Of a DNA stretch of 26,577 bases, positions 14,082-21,890 are shown piece by piece; position 1 is the stretch's first letter; each line of letters starts with the position of its first letter. The translations under genes and the position numbers were made by a program. The stretch is from Oscillospiraceae bacterium (GTDB lineage: Bacteria; Bacillota; Clostridia; Oscillospirales; Ruminococcaceae): the NCBI GenBank assembly GCA_018380115.1, contig JAGZUF010000027.1, positions 1 to 26,577 of the forward strand. The letters run 5' to 3'. Under the pieces are notes generated by a model. It ran no database searches. It worked only from the letters and a program-made list of their open reading frames with translations, and was not told where the DNA came from.

Positions 14082-15050
14082 CTGCATCGCCAGAGCACCG
14101 CAATATATAAAGCAGGCTGCTCAATAAAAGAAGTTTACCTGCAGGCGCCTTTAGGCGCGTTGCCGCAAGAACCCATCGGCTTTGGCTGACAGTTTTGGCG
14201 CCTGATGCCCTCAAAAAAGCCGGGCCAAAACTGCGCAGCATCCAGAAAACGGCGATTTTTGATACAGAGCAAGGAAGATTTCCGCAGGCCCCTTTGTGGT
14301 TGGCGAGGTGTGCGTTGGCGAATCCGCGAATACTCTACTGGACTGCTCGCGCACATCATGCGGGTTTGCCGCTTGGCGGCAAAATGCGGGCCATACTTTT
14401 GGCCCACAAGTATGCGCGAAAAAGCTATGCGCAAAAATTGCCTTTTAGGGACGGTGAGTTTTTGCGGCAATGCGCCTTCGTCCATCCAGCTTTTTTACAG
14501 GCAAAACTGGATGTAGGAGCCCAAACCATGGCCTATAGCGCGGGGTGCAAGCTGGCGTCAAAGAGCTGCGGCCAGCTCATGGGAACCATTTTCGAAACGA
14601 AAAAGGAAATGCGGGTGTGGCACAGCGTCTGGGCAAAGCAGGGCCTGAGCGCTACTTTGCATATATTTATAAATTTATAAAAAAGAAGGCTGCGGGCCCG
14701 TTGGCGAAGTTCATTATTGCCCGGACGGCGGGATTCACAGCATGGGTATCCTGATACAAGAAAATTATCGCGGCAGGCAAAGGATATATTCCGTTCCCGC
14801 ACTGTTTATACTGGAGCGGGTAACCTTTGAAAAAACGGCATCTTCGAATTATCCAATTTTATCCCCCTCGACAGGCACAGAGCAGTACGCGCGTTCAAAA
14901 AACAGGCTTTGTGCACACAGACAAGACGCGCAGGGAACTTGCATTTGGCGAAGCCCGCATTGCAAGGCAGCTGCTTATCACAACAGAGATGTGTGCCGTT
15001 TACAAGGAAACCGCCTTCCCCTGCGGCAGGACATGATGCAGATATAAGCA
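14082..15050. other. Nearly 1 kb with no convincing gene, rich in stem-loops
   Basis: ORFs in this stretch (for example 14195-14680 plus) lack ribosome binding sites, resemble no family and look unlike the codon use around them. The DNA holds several perfect stems: 14190-14198 with 14225-14233 (9 bp), 14365-14372 with 14376-14383 (8 bp, 3-nt loop), 14388-14393 with 14400-14405, and 14483-14489 with 14507-14513. The part after 14640 is more AT-rich and contains an AT palindrome (14668-14680 area). No tRNA, tmRNA, SRP, RNase P or 6S RNA signature was recognised. Confidence 0.6.
14153..14477. repeat. About 325-bp element with imperfect 23-bp inverted ends
   Basis: The 23 nt at 14153-14175 (AGGCGCGTTGCCGCAAGAAC then CCA) match the reverse complement of 14455-14477 at 20 of 23 positions; the three differences are transitions. 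The interior is packed with hairpins. No target-site duplication and no coding sequence were seen. It could be a MITE-like element or two inverted copies of a dispersed palindromic repeat. Confidence 0.5.
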
Positions 15051-15089
15051 AAACCGGGGCGCGCCCGTTTTTCGGTCGCGCCCCGGTTT
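15051..15089. terminator. Strong, symmetrical terminator after the TcaA-like gene
   Basis: A perfect 13-bp stem (15051-15063 with 15077-15089) whose loop contains a further 3-bp CCG/CGG stem. The arms end in AAA/TTT, so each direction has a short U tract (GGTTTTGC on minus, GGTTTTAC on plus). It lies 7 bp from the minus-strand stop codon. Confidence 0.85.
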
Positions 15090-15096
15090 TACTGTT

Positions 15097-16623
15097 TTAT
15101 GCCTCGGTGTTCAATGCGCCTGTGTCGCCCGCCTCATAGGCGGCTTTGTCGATGGACGCGGTGCGGTCCAGCACCCAGGCGCCGTCCTGAAAGACGAACT
15201 CGCACGCCTGATAGGAAACGGTGCTGCTCTCTTCATGCGACTCCTTGTTCGTGTGCTGGAAGGTGAAGGCCGCCGTGCAGCGGAAGCGCGGCGGGTCTGC
15301 GTTTTCCACAGCCGTCAGGCTGCCCTCGGTGCACTCGGCGCTTGTGAACGAAAACACATTGGCCAAATTCTCCTTGGTGGAAAGCGTGCCCTTCAAATCT
15401 TCCCGCTTTGCCTCGGTGACGCCCAGCACGGCCGCGATATCCTGCTTGTTCACGGCGTCCAGATATGAGGCATAATAGGCACCCAGCAAAGCCTTTGCGG
15501 CCTCTGCATCCGGCACGCCGCCCTCTGTTTTCACATCGCCAAAGGCAAGGGCGGTGTTTGCAAGGTCACTGAACACCACGCTGCCCGTGGTGACGGCGCC
15601 GTGCGGGGCCGTGTATTCCATGGATATGGTGCTGCCCACGGCCACCATGGGCAGGCTTACCGTGCCGCCCTGCGGCTTTTGGGCCACCTCGGCGCCGTCG
15701 ATGAATATTTTTGTCTCATCGCCGGGGCAGCCGGACACCGTGATGTCCGCCATGGCCAGCGCGCCGCTGAATTCCGTGGGCTGCTGCACGCTGAACAGCG
15801 AAAGCACCGTCTGCTGGCCTGTGACGGTAGAGCCCGTGCCGCTGGAGGCCGTCACCGCGCAGCTATACTGCCCGGGGAACAGCCCCTCGTACAGCACGCC
15901 GCCCTCCACCACCCGGCCGGTGCGGGGCACGCCGTTCAGGCTGAGCAGCGGGTTCTGCGCGCTGCTTGTCAGCATCAGCTGCACAGGCTGCACCGCCAGC
16001 TTATATTTTGCATAGCCTAAGAACACATTGTCCTTCGCCACGCCCAGCGCCGGGTAGGCGCTGCCAGCAAGCGTTTCGTCCATTGCCTGCGCCGCAAGCT
16101 GCTCTGCCAGCGCCTCGCGCGCGTCGGGCTGGGCAAAGGCGTCGCACAGTGCGGCCAGAGAGGCCTCGTCCACCGTCAGCCCTTCCGCGGGCTGCACAAG
16201 CTGTTCCAGCGTCTGTGTGTCGCCCTGCGCCAGCGCCTGTGTGGCCTCGGCTACAAATTTACCGGGGTTGAATAAATGGGAGAGCACCATGGAGGCCGAC
16301 GCCAGCACGGCAAAGCTTATGGCCAGCACGATGCACAGCCTGCCCAGCGCGCGCGTGCCGCCGCTCGCTTTGTGCGGCGGCGCCTCGGCTGTGTCGCCCG
16401 GAGCGCGCGGGCCGCTCTTATCAGGTGCGCCCCGCCTTTTTTCACGCCTGCCGCCATGCTTTTCAGGGGGCTGCCATGCGGGCTGCGGCTGTTCCTTGTG
16501 CTTTGCAGGCGGGATGAAGGCCATGGTGTCGCCCATGTCCCCGCCGCCCTGCGGCGCAGCCTGCTCCAGCGCGCTGAATTCTTCTTCAAACGCGGCGCCG
16601 CCGCGGTTTTCCTGTTCGCTCAT
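15097..16623 (-). CDS. TcaA/YvbJ-like single-pass membrane protein
   Basis: 508 residues. Residues 1-93 are cytoplasmic, charged and low-complexity (acidic first, then Pro/Lys/Arg-rich). One membrane helix spans about 95-116, followed by a large extracellular part. The outer part resembles the TcaA/YvbJ family in order: a helical domain (about 120-190), beta domains with a PEGA-like segment (ITVSGCPGDETKIFIDGAEV near 325), and a C-terminal NTF2-like domain (from AAKALLGAYYASYLDAVNKQ near 400 to about 495). The N-terminal zinc ribbon usual in YvbJ-type proteins is absent. TcaA in staphylococci affects the cell wall and glycopeptide response; the role here is unknown. GGGAG lies 7 nt before the ATG. 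It sits 73 bp after psuG on the same strand with no promoter seen, so it may be read with psuKG. Confidence 0.65.
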   Translation of the reverse strand: MSEQENRGGAAFEEEFSALEQAAPQGGGDMGDTMAFIPPAKHKEQPQPAWQPPEKHGGRREKRRGAPDKSGPRAPGDTAEAPPHKASGGTRALGRLCIVLAISFAVLASASMVLSHLFNPGKFVAEATQALAQGDTQTLEQLVQPAEGLTVDEASLAALCDAFAQPDAREALAEQLAAQAMDETLAGSAYPALGVAKDNVFLGYAKYKLAVQPVQLMLTSSAQNPLLSLNGVPRTGRVVEGGVLYEGLFPGQYSCAVTASSGTGSTVTGQQTVLSLFSVQQPTEFSGALAMADITVSGCPGDETKIFIDGAEVAQKPQGGTVSLPMVAVGSTISMEYTAPHGAVTTGSVVFSDLANTALAFGDVKTEGGVPDAEAAKALLGAYYASYLDAVNKQDIAAVLGVTEAKREDLKGTLSTKENLANVFSFTSAECTEGSLTAVENADPPRFRCTAAFTFQHTNKESHEESSTVSYQACEFVFQDGAWVLDRTASIDKAAYEAGDTGALNTEA

Positions 16624-16696
16624 AGAAGTTCTCCCTTAATGCGGGCTCAAAGTTTTCTGCACGCGGGCCGGGGCACACCCCCCGCGGCGCTGCGGC

Positions 16697-17614
16697 TCAC
16701 AGCTTCGCGTAGGACGCGGCTATCTTCGCTGCGGCGCGCGCGTTGTTGTAAGCCAGCTGGATGTTGGTCTTCAGGCTTTCACCGCCCGTGGCCTCTACAA
16801 TATGGGCCAGCAGGTACGGTGTGGTGGCCTTGCCCTTAATGCCGTCGGCCTTGGCGCTGGCAATGCACTTTTCAATAACGGCGTTCATCTGGTCAAAATC
16901 CATGGCGTATTCCTCAGGCACAGGGTTGCCCACCAGGATGCCGCCGGTGAGGCCAAGGTCCCACTTCACCTTGGCAATGCGGGCAATCTCCGCCTCGTCT
17001 TTGGCCTCATGGTCTACCCCGAAGCCGGATTTGCGGCAGTAGAACGCGGGGAAATCCGCCGTGCGCAGGCCCAGCACGGGCACGCCCATCGTCTCCAGAT
17101 ATTCCAGCGTGAGGCCGATGTCCAAAATCATTTTGGCGCCGGCGCACACCACTACGACGCTGGTTTTGCGCAGCTCCTGCAAATCGGCGCTGATGTCCAT
17201 GGTGGTCTCTGCGCCGCGGTGCACGCCGCCGATGCCGCCCGTGGCGAACACGCGGATGCCCGCCAGCGAGGCAATGATCATGGTGGAGGCCACCGTGGTG
17301 GCGCCCGTGCGGCCCAGCGCGCACATTACGGGCAAATCGCGCCGGGACACCTTGGCCACATTTTCGCCCCTGCACATCAGCTCAAGCTCGCTCTGCGAAA
17401 GGCCCACCTTCAGCACGCCGCCGATAATAGCGATGGTGGCAGGCACCGCGCCCTCGGCGCGGATGATTTTTTCTATCTCGGCGGCAAAGGCCAGGTTTTC
17501 CGGATAGGGCATGCCGTGGGAGAGAATTGTGCTCTCCAGCGCCACCACGGGCTTGCCGTCCCGCAGGGCGGCGGAAACTTCCGGTGTTATCGACAAATAA
17601 TCCTTCAAATTCAT
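16697..17614 (-). CDS. psuG: Pseudouridine-5'-phosphate glycosidase
   Basis: 305 residues, full length. It cleaves the C-C glycosidic bond of pseudouridine 5'-phosphate to give uracil and ribose 5-phosphate in the cytoplasm. Family landmarks are present: VALESTILSHGMPYP with the catalytic Glu (27), VAKVSRRDLP with Lys88, the GATTVASTM segment, GGIGGVHRG, the metal-binding region AETTMDISADL, and CAGAKMILD with the Schiff-base lysine (161). GGAG lies 8 nt before the ATG. The start overlaps the psuK stop as ATGA, so the two enzymes are translationally coupled and act in sequence. Confidence 0.96.
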   Translation of the reverse strand: MNLKDYLSITPEVSAALRDGKPVVALESTILSHGMPYPENLAFAAEIEKIIRAEGAVPATIAIIGGVLKVGLSQSELELMCRGENVAKVSRRDLPVMCALGRTGATTVASTMIIASLAGIRVFATGGIGGVHRGAETTMDISADLQELRKTSVVVVCAGAKMILDIGLTLEYLETMGVPVLGLRTADFPAFYCRKSGFGVDHEAKDEAEIARIAKVKWDLGLTGGILVGNPVPEEYAMDFDQMNAVIEKCIASAKADGIKGKATTPYLLAHIVEATGGESLKTNIQLAYNNARAAAKIAASYAKL

Positions 17615-18537
17615 CGTACATACTCCTTTATATAACTTTCACACAGCGCGGGGGAAATATCCGCGCGGATCGTGTCGCTGGAAGAAATGGCGCACAAAGA
17701 ACAGCCAATGGCGAACTCTACCGTTCGCTCAGGCGAAAAGCCGTGCAGCGCGGCATACACTGCGCCCGCCATGGCGGCGTCGCCCGCGCCGGTGGCGTTC
17801 ACCATGGGAAACGGGCGGCTTGCCCTTCGGATGACACGCCCCTCTGCATCCTGGTAATGAAGCCCTTCGGCCCCAAGCGAGACAAACAGCCGCCGCACGC
17901 CCTTTTGCAGCAGCACCTCGCAGCCGCGGCGCAGGCCCGCCTCGGTGTCTGCCGGGATATCCGTCAGCGCCTCCAGCTCCATGCGGTTGGGCTTGATGGT
18001 ATCAAAGCGCCCAATGATGCCGCGCAGCCGCTGCGCCTTCGCACAGGAGACAGTGTCCAGAAACACGGGCACACGGGCCGCCTCGCACAGCGCCTCCAGC
18101 GTGCGGGGCTCAAGGTTCGCATCCGTCACACAAACACCGCAGGCATTTATCTTTTCCGCCATGCGGCGGATGTGCTCGGGGCTCACAGCTCCCAGCACGT
18201 CCATATCGCTCATGCCGATGAGCATGTCGTTCGCATCGTCCATAATAGAGATATAGCTGCCGGAGCGCGCGCCCTCGCGCACCAGCATGCAGGAGGTATC
18301 CATGCCCGCCTCCCGGCAGCCCGCAAGCAGCATCTGGCCAAAGGCGTCGCCGCCCACCGCGCTGGCAAACACCACCGGCACGCCCAGACGGGCGAGGTTG
18401 TCGCAGATGTTGCGGCACACGCCGCCAAGCGAAAGGTGAAGCGCACCGGGGTTTGAATCGCGCAGGCGGACGGGTGCATAGCTGTGGCCGTGCACATCCA
18501 CATTGGCGCCGCCCACGCCGAAAACGCTCTGGTTCAA
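17611..18537 (-). CDS. psuK: Pseudouridine kinase (PfkB family)
   Basis: 308 residues. It phosphorylates pseudouridine to pseudouridine 5'-phosphate for PsuG. The N-terminal VFGVGGANVDVHG and LGGVCRNICDNLARLG are PfkB motif 1 with its surrounding substrate site; the C-terminal VNATGAGDAAMAG is motif 2 with the catalytic Asp and anion hole. A TTG start at 18537 is preferred: AAGGGGG lies 8 nt upstream and the protein begins at the kinase fold edge, whereas the in-frame upstream start at 18588 adds 17 residues unlike the family and lies in the promoter region. The overlap with psuG is 4 nt. Confidence 0.93.
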   Translation of the reverse strand: MNQSVFGVGGANVDVHGHSYAPVRLRDSNPGALHLSLGGVCRNICDNLARLGVPVVFASAVGGDAFGQMLLAGCREAGMDTSCMLVREGARSGSYISIMDDANDMLIGMSDMDVLGAVSPEHIRRMAEKINACGVCVTDANLEPRTLEALCEAARVPVFLDTVSCAKAQRLRGIIGRFDTIKPNRMELEALTDIPADTEAGLRRGCEVLLQKGVRRLFVSLGAEGLHYQDAEGRVIRRASRPFPMVNATGAGDAAMAGAVYAALHGFSPERTVEFAIGCSLCAISSSDTIRADISPALCESYIKEYVR

Positions 18538-18589
18538 GCTGTTTGCCCCCTTCTGCCGGCAGCCGCGTGCCGGCGGGTATCCAATCAAT

Positions 18590-18618
18590 ATTATCTATTT
18601 TACTTCCTTTGGCCGCAA
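18590..18618 (-). promoter_or_regulatory. Probable promoter of psuK-psuG
   Basis: Minus-strand TTGCGG (18618-18613), 17-bp spacer, GATAAT (18595-18590) in a short AT-rich island of the otherwise GC-rich divergent gap. The leader would be about 45 nt. Confidence 0.45.
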
Positions 18619-18723
18619 AAGGCAAGCGCCCGTGTGCGCGTGCCCGGACATGAATAAACCGCGCGGGCACGGCGCAAACTATCACCATCAACGCGCCGGG
18701 GCACCCGGCCAAGGAGGAAAAAA

Positions 18724-19452
18724 ATGAAAAAAGGATTTTCTGGCTTTTGGCGGGGAAAAGGCTTCTACCTCGCGCTGACGCTGGTGATAGCGGGCGCGGC
18801 AACAGCCAGCTTTTTTGCCGTAAACAGCATGATGACGCATTTTGGCACAGGCGATGCACAAAGCCGCATCGACGGGGAGGAGACAACGCCATGGGATACA
18901 CAGTCGGCACAGCAGGCAGAGAAAAAGCAGGAGGACGTTCCCGTCTCCTCATCCTCTTCATCTGCATCGCAAAGTGGGGCATCCTCGCAGGCCTCTTCGC
19001 AGGCTTCGTCCGCCGCGCCAAGCGATGCTGCCAGTGCGCCGGCATCGCCCAGTCCGTCGTACGTCTGGCCTGTGGAAGGTGAAGTGACGCAGAGCTTCAC
19101 CGGTGACGAACTGGTTTACAACGAGACCATGGGCGACTGGCGCACGCACAACGGCATAGACGTTGTGAGCAAATTCGGCGGCGCCGTGTTCTCGCCCAGC
19201 GCGGGCGAGGTGAAGCTTGCCCAGACGGACGACGCCCTGTGGGGCGGCGTGGTAGAGGTGCAGAGCGGCGATGTCACCCTGCGCTTCTGCGGGCTGGACG
19301 AGGTGTTTGTAAAAGAGGGCGATACGCTCGTTCAGGGCGACAGCATCGGCGTAGCCGGCGAGGTGCCGGCAGAGGCCGCCGCGGGCGCGCACCTGCATGT
19401 GGAATGTATGCAGGGCGGCCAGTATATCGACCCCGCAAAGCTGTTCGGCTGA
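18724..19452 (+). CDS. SpoIIQ-like LytM (M23) membrane-anchored peptidase
   Basis: 242 residues. One N-terminal membrane helix (about 13-34) is followed by a long Ser/Ala/Gln linker (about 73-112) and a C-terminal LytM domain. The domain starts YVWPVEGEV, continues DELVYNETMGDWRTHNGIDV and ends with GAHLHVE, which is the clostridial SpoIIQ pattern. The zinc ligands are intact: His142 and Asp146, then His223-x-His225. An active endopeptidase acting on peptidoglycan outside the membrane is therefore possible. AAGGAGG lies 6 nt before the ATG. A stem (18639-18646 with 18664-18671) lies in the leader. No sporulation gene is nearby, so a vegetative wall role is as likely as a spore role. Confidence 0.85.
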   Translation: MKKGFSGFWRGKGFYLALTLVIAGAATASFFAVNSMMTHFGTGDAQSRIDGEETTPWDTQSAQQAEKKQEDVPVSSSSSSASQSGASSQASSQASSAAPSDAASAPASPSPSYVWPVEGEVTQSFTGDELVYNETMGDWRTHNGIDVVSKFGGAVFSPSAGEVKLAQTDDALWGGVVEVQSGDVTLRFCGLDEVFVKEGDTLVQGDSIGVAGEVPAEAAAGAHLHVECMQGGQYIDPAKLFG

Positions 19453-19486
19453 GAGCCCGGCGGCAGAAAGCGCCCATAAAGGCCGG

Positions 19487-19542
19487 CAGCCCTGCGGGCA
19501 CGGAGGCACAGCAGCGTGCAGCCGCGCCCGCAGGGCTGTTTT
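19487..19542 (+). terminator. Terminator of the LytM gene
   Basis: A perfect 13-bp stem (CAGCCCTGCGGGC at 19487-19499 with 19526-19538) with a 26-nt loop, followed by TTTTCG. It starts 35 bp after the stop codon and separates the LytM gene from the glycan block. Confidence 0.75.
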
Positions 19543-19639
19543 CGCTGTGCGCCGCCGCGCGCGGGGCGCCCGCCCCAGGCCGCAGCGGGCGCCCAGGGCG
19601 TTTTTGCCGTATTTCGGCCGTTCAATTTGCCCGCGCGCC

Positions 19640-19668
19640 TTGCGCCAGAGGCCGTTTTGTGCTATCTT
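19640..19668 (+). promoter_or_regulatory. Candidate promoter of the glycan gene block
   Basis: TTGCGC (19640-19645), 17-bp spacer, TATCTT (19663-19668), about 56 bp before rmlC. Matches to consensus are moderate; it is the best promoter-like site in the gap. Confidence 0.4.
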
Positions 19669-19730
19669 TTTATAGATATCAGTATTTTGGCCTGCGGCAG
19701 GTGCACGCAGGCTGCGAAAGGAACGGCAGA

Positions 19731-20297
19731 ATGGGAAAATTCACCTTTATCCCCACGGATGTGGAGGGCGTTGTCATCATCGAACCCACCGTGTTCGGCG
19801 ACGAGCGCGGTTATTTTATGGAAACTTACTCGGAAAAGGAATTTGCCGCCGCGGGTATACACGGCCCCTTTGTGCAGGACAATCAATCTAAAAGCACGCG
19901 GGGTGTGCTGCGCGGGCTGCACTTTCAAAAGCACCATCCCCAAGGCAAGCTGGTGCGCATGGTATCGGGCGAAGTGTTCGATGTGGCGGTGGATTGCCGC
20001 CCCCATTCCCCCACGTTCGGCAAATGGGCAGGCGTGCGCCTCTCGGCCGCGAACAAACGCCAGTTTTACATTCCCCAGGGGTTCGCACACGGCTTTCTTG
20101 TGCTGAGCGACGAGGCCGAATTCACTTATAAGTGCACCGATTTTTACGCCCCGGACGACGAGGGCGGCGTGGCATGGAATGATGCGGATATCGGCATCGT
20201 CTGGCCCGGCACCGGGTGCGAAGTAAAGCTCAGTGCAAAGGATAAGCTTCACCCCGGTTTTGCCGCACAGGATTTTTCCTTTTTTGAAAAGTGGTGA
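19731..20297 (+). CDS. rfbC: dTDP-4-dehydrorhamnose 3,5-epimerase
   Basis: 188 residues, full length. It epimerises dTDP-4-keto-6-deoxyglucose at C3 and C5 on the way to dTDP-L-rhamnose. The cupin landmarks are present: FGDERGYFMETY, QDNQSKSTRGVLRGLHFQ with the catalytic His, DVAVDCRPHSPTFG, FYIPQGFAHGFLVLSD, and YKCTDFYAPDDEGGVAWND with the active-site Tyr. The start at 19731 has AAAGGAA about 8 nt upstream. It is followed immediately by the polysaccharide exporter permease, whose start is 6 nt past this stop. The other rhamnose genes (rmlA, B, D) are not in the window. Confidence 0.93.
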   Translation: MGKFTFIPTDVEGVVIIEPTVFGDERGYFMETYSEKEFAAAGIHGPFVQDNQSKSTRGVLRGLHFQKHHPQGKLVRMVSGEVFDVAVDCRPHSPTFGKWAGVRLSAANKRQFYIPQGFAHGFLVLSDEAEFTYKCTDFYAPDDEGGVAWNDADIGIVWPGTGCEVKLSAKDKLHPGFAAQDFSFFEKW

Positions 20298-20302
20298 GCG
20301 GC

Positions 20303-21124
20303 ATGGCGATGTTCAAGGCTTACTGTAAGGATTTCTGGCGCTACCGCTACCTTTTGCAGAACCTGATCGGGCGGGATTTCAAGCTAAAATACCGCCGCAG
20401 CGTGCTGGGCGTATTATGGAGCGTTCTGAACCCCCTTTTGATGAATATTGTGATGGTGGCAGTGTTCTCCACCCTGTTTGCCGCCATGCGCGGGCAGGGC
20501 ATCACAAACTTTCCGGTGTACCTCATCATCGGCCAGCTTCTGTTCACCTTTTTTAACGATGCCACCTCAAGCGCAATGTCCAGCATGCTGGGCGCGGCGC
20601 CGCTTATCAAAAAGGTGTATATTCCCAAATACATTTTCCCGCTGGAGAAGGTATGCTTCGCGCTTGTAAACTGCGTGTTCAGCTTTGTGGCGCTGATTAT
20701 TGTAATGATTTTCACCGGCGCGCCGCTGCATCCCACCGTGCTGCTGGCGCTGTACCCGCTTTTGACGCTGTTTCTGTTCAGCCTGGGCGTGGGCCTTGTG
20801 CTGGCCACGCTGACGGTGTTTTTCCGCGACATCATGCATTTGTGGAGCGTGTTCACCACCATGCTGATGTATTTTTCCGCCATTTTTTACGACCCTTCCC
20901 AGATGGGTTCCCTTGTTGTATACGGTTTTTCCATCAACATGTCGCGTTTTATCAAATTCAACCCGCTGTACTGGTATATCACCGCTTTCCGTACCGCCGT
21001 GCTGGACGGCGAGATGCTGAGCTGGAACATGCTGTGGATCTGCGGTGCCTGCGCCGTCATCACGCTGGTATTCGGCCTGCTGGTGTTCCGCAAACAGCAG
21101 GATAAGTTCGTGCTGCATATTTAA
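20303..21124 (+). CDS. Polysaccharide ABC exporter, permease subunit (Wzm/TagG type)
   Basis: 273 residues, an ABC-2 type permease with about six membrane helices. The N-terminus has the amphipathic RDFKLKYRRSVLGVLWSVLNPLL segment typical of Wzm/TagG/RfbA permeases, and helix 1 starts near residue 35. It would export a lipid-linked glycan across the cytoplasmic membrane with the next gene. The start is uncertain among GTG 20291, ATG 20303 and ATG 20309; GGTGAG just upstream favours 20303. The following ATPase starts 13 nt after this stop. Confidence 0.9.
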   Translation: MAMFKAYCKDFWRYRYLLQNLIGRDFKLKYRRSVLGVLWSVLNPLLMNIVMVAVFSTLFAAMRGQGITNFPVYLIIGQLLFTFFNDATSSAMSSMLGAAPLIKKVYIPKYIFPLEKVCFALVNCVFSFVALIIVMIFTGAPLHPTVLLALYPLLTLFLFSLGVGLVLATLTVFFRDIMHLWSVFTTMLMYFSAIFYDPSQMGSLVVYGFSINMSRFIKFNPLYWYITAFRTAVLDGEMLSWNMLWICGACAVITLVFGLLVFRKQQDKFVLHI

Positions 21125-21137
21125 GGGGGCGCAGAAC

Positions 21138-21890
21138 ATGAGCATGATAGAAGTGAACAATGTCTCCATGCGCTTCAACATGGCCAAGGAAAAGCACGAG
21201 AGCCTGAAGGAATACTTTCTGGCCGCCGTGCAGGGGCGGCTGCAGTTTGAAGAATTTTATGCTCTGCGGGATGTTTCCCTCACGGTGGAGCGCGGCGATT
21301 TTTATGGCCTTGTAGGGTTGAACGGCTCGGGCAAATCTACCCTTCTGAAGGTAATATCCGGCGTGTTCAAGCCCTCGGCGGGCAGTGTGATGGTGCGCGG
21401 CACCATCGCGCCGCTCATCGAGCTGGGCGCCGGGTTCGATTTTGACCTCACCGCGCGCGAAAACATCTTTCTGAACGGCACGGTGCTGGGCATGACGCCG
21501 AAATATATCCGCGAAAAGTTCGACGAGATTGTGGAGTTCAGCGAGCTGCGCGATTTTCTTGACATTCCGCTGAAAAACTATTCCTCCGGCATGGTGTCCC
21601 GCCTTGCTTTCGCTGTGGCCACCACCACAAAGCCCGACGTGCTGATTGCCGATGAGATTTTGGCAGTAGGCGACTTTTTATTCCAGCAGAAATGTGAAAA
21701 GCGCATGCAGGAACTGATGGGCGGCGGCACCACCGTTATTCTTGTGAGCCATTCCATTGAGCAGATAGAGCGCATGTGCAACAAGGTCACCTGGCTGGAA
21801 AAGGGCCGCGTGCGCATGCAGGGTTCGTGCGGCGCCGTGTGCGCGGCGTATAAGGAACTGAACGGCCATGGGCCGGAGGCCGGGGCATGA
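21138..21890 (+). CDS. Polysaccharide ABC exporter, ATPase subunit (Wzt/TagH type)
   Basis: 250 residues. Nucleotide-binding domain: the region between the N-terminal strand and Walker A carries the long insert (KHESLKEYFLAAVQGR) typical of polysaccharide exporters. Walker A is GLNGSGKST, the signature region YSSGM, Walker B VLIADEIL, and the switch His lies in VSHS. The protein ends soon after the ATPase fold, so it lacks the C-terminal carbohydrate-binding domain found in long Wzt proteins. AAGGGGG lies 8 nt before the ATG. The stop overlaps the start of the next gene as ATGA. Confidence 0.93.
   Translation: MSMIEVNNVSMRFNMAKEKHESLKEYFLAAVQGRLQFEEFYALRDVSLTVERGDFYGLVGLNGSGKSTLLKVISGVFKPSAGSVMVRGTIAPLIELGAGFDFDLTARENIFLNGTVLGMTPKYIREKFDEIVEFSELRDFLDIPLKNYSSGMVSRLAFAVATTTKPDVLIADEILAVGDFLFQQKCEKRMQELMGGGTTVILVSHSIEQIERMCNKVTWLEKGRVRMQGSCGAVCAAYKELNGHGPEAGA

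Noticed and set aside
14195..14680. 161-codon plus-strand frame in the large gap
   Set aside because: No Shine-Dalgarno, no recognisable domain, and it spans several perfect DNA hairpins that better explain the sequence.
14660..14685. AT-rich palindrome as a replication or recombination site
   Set aside because: It is short, simple AT sequence without accompanying repeats or a recombinase gene.
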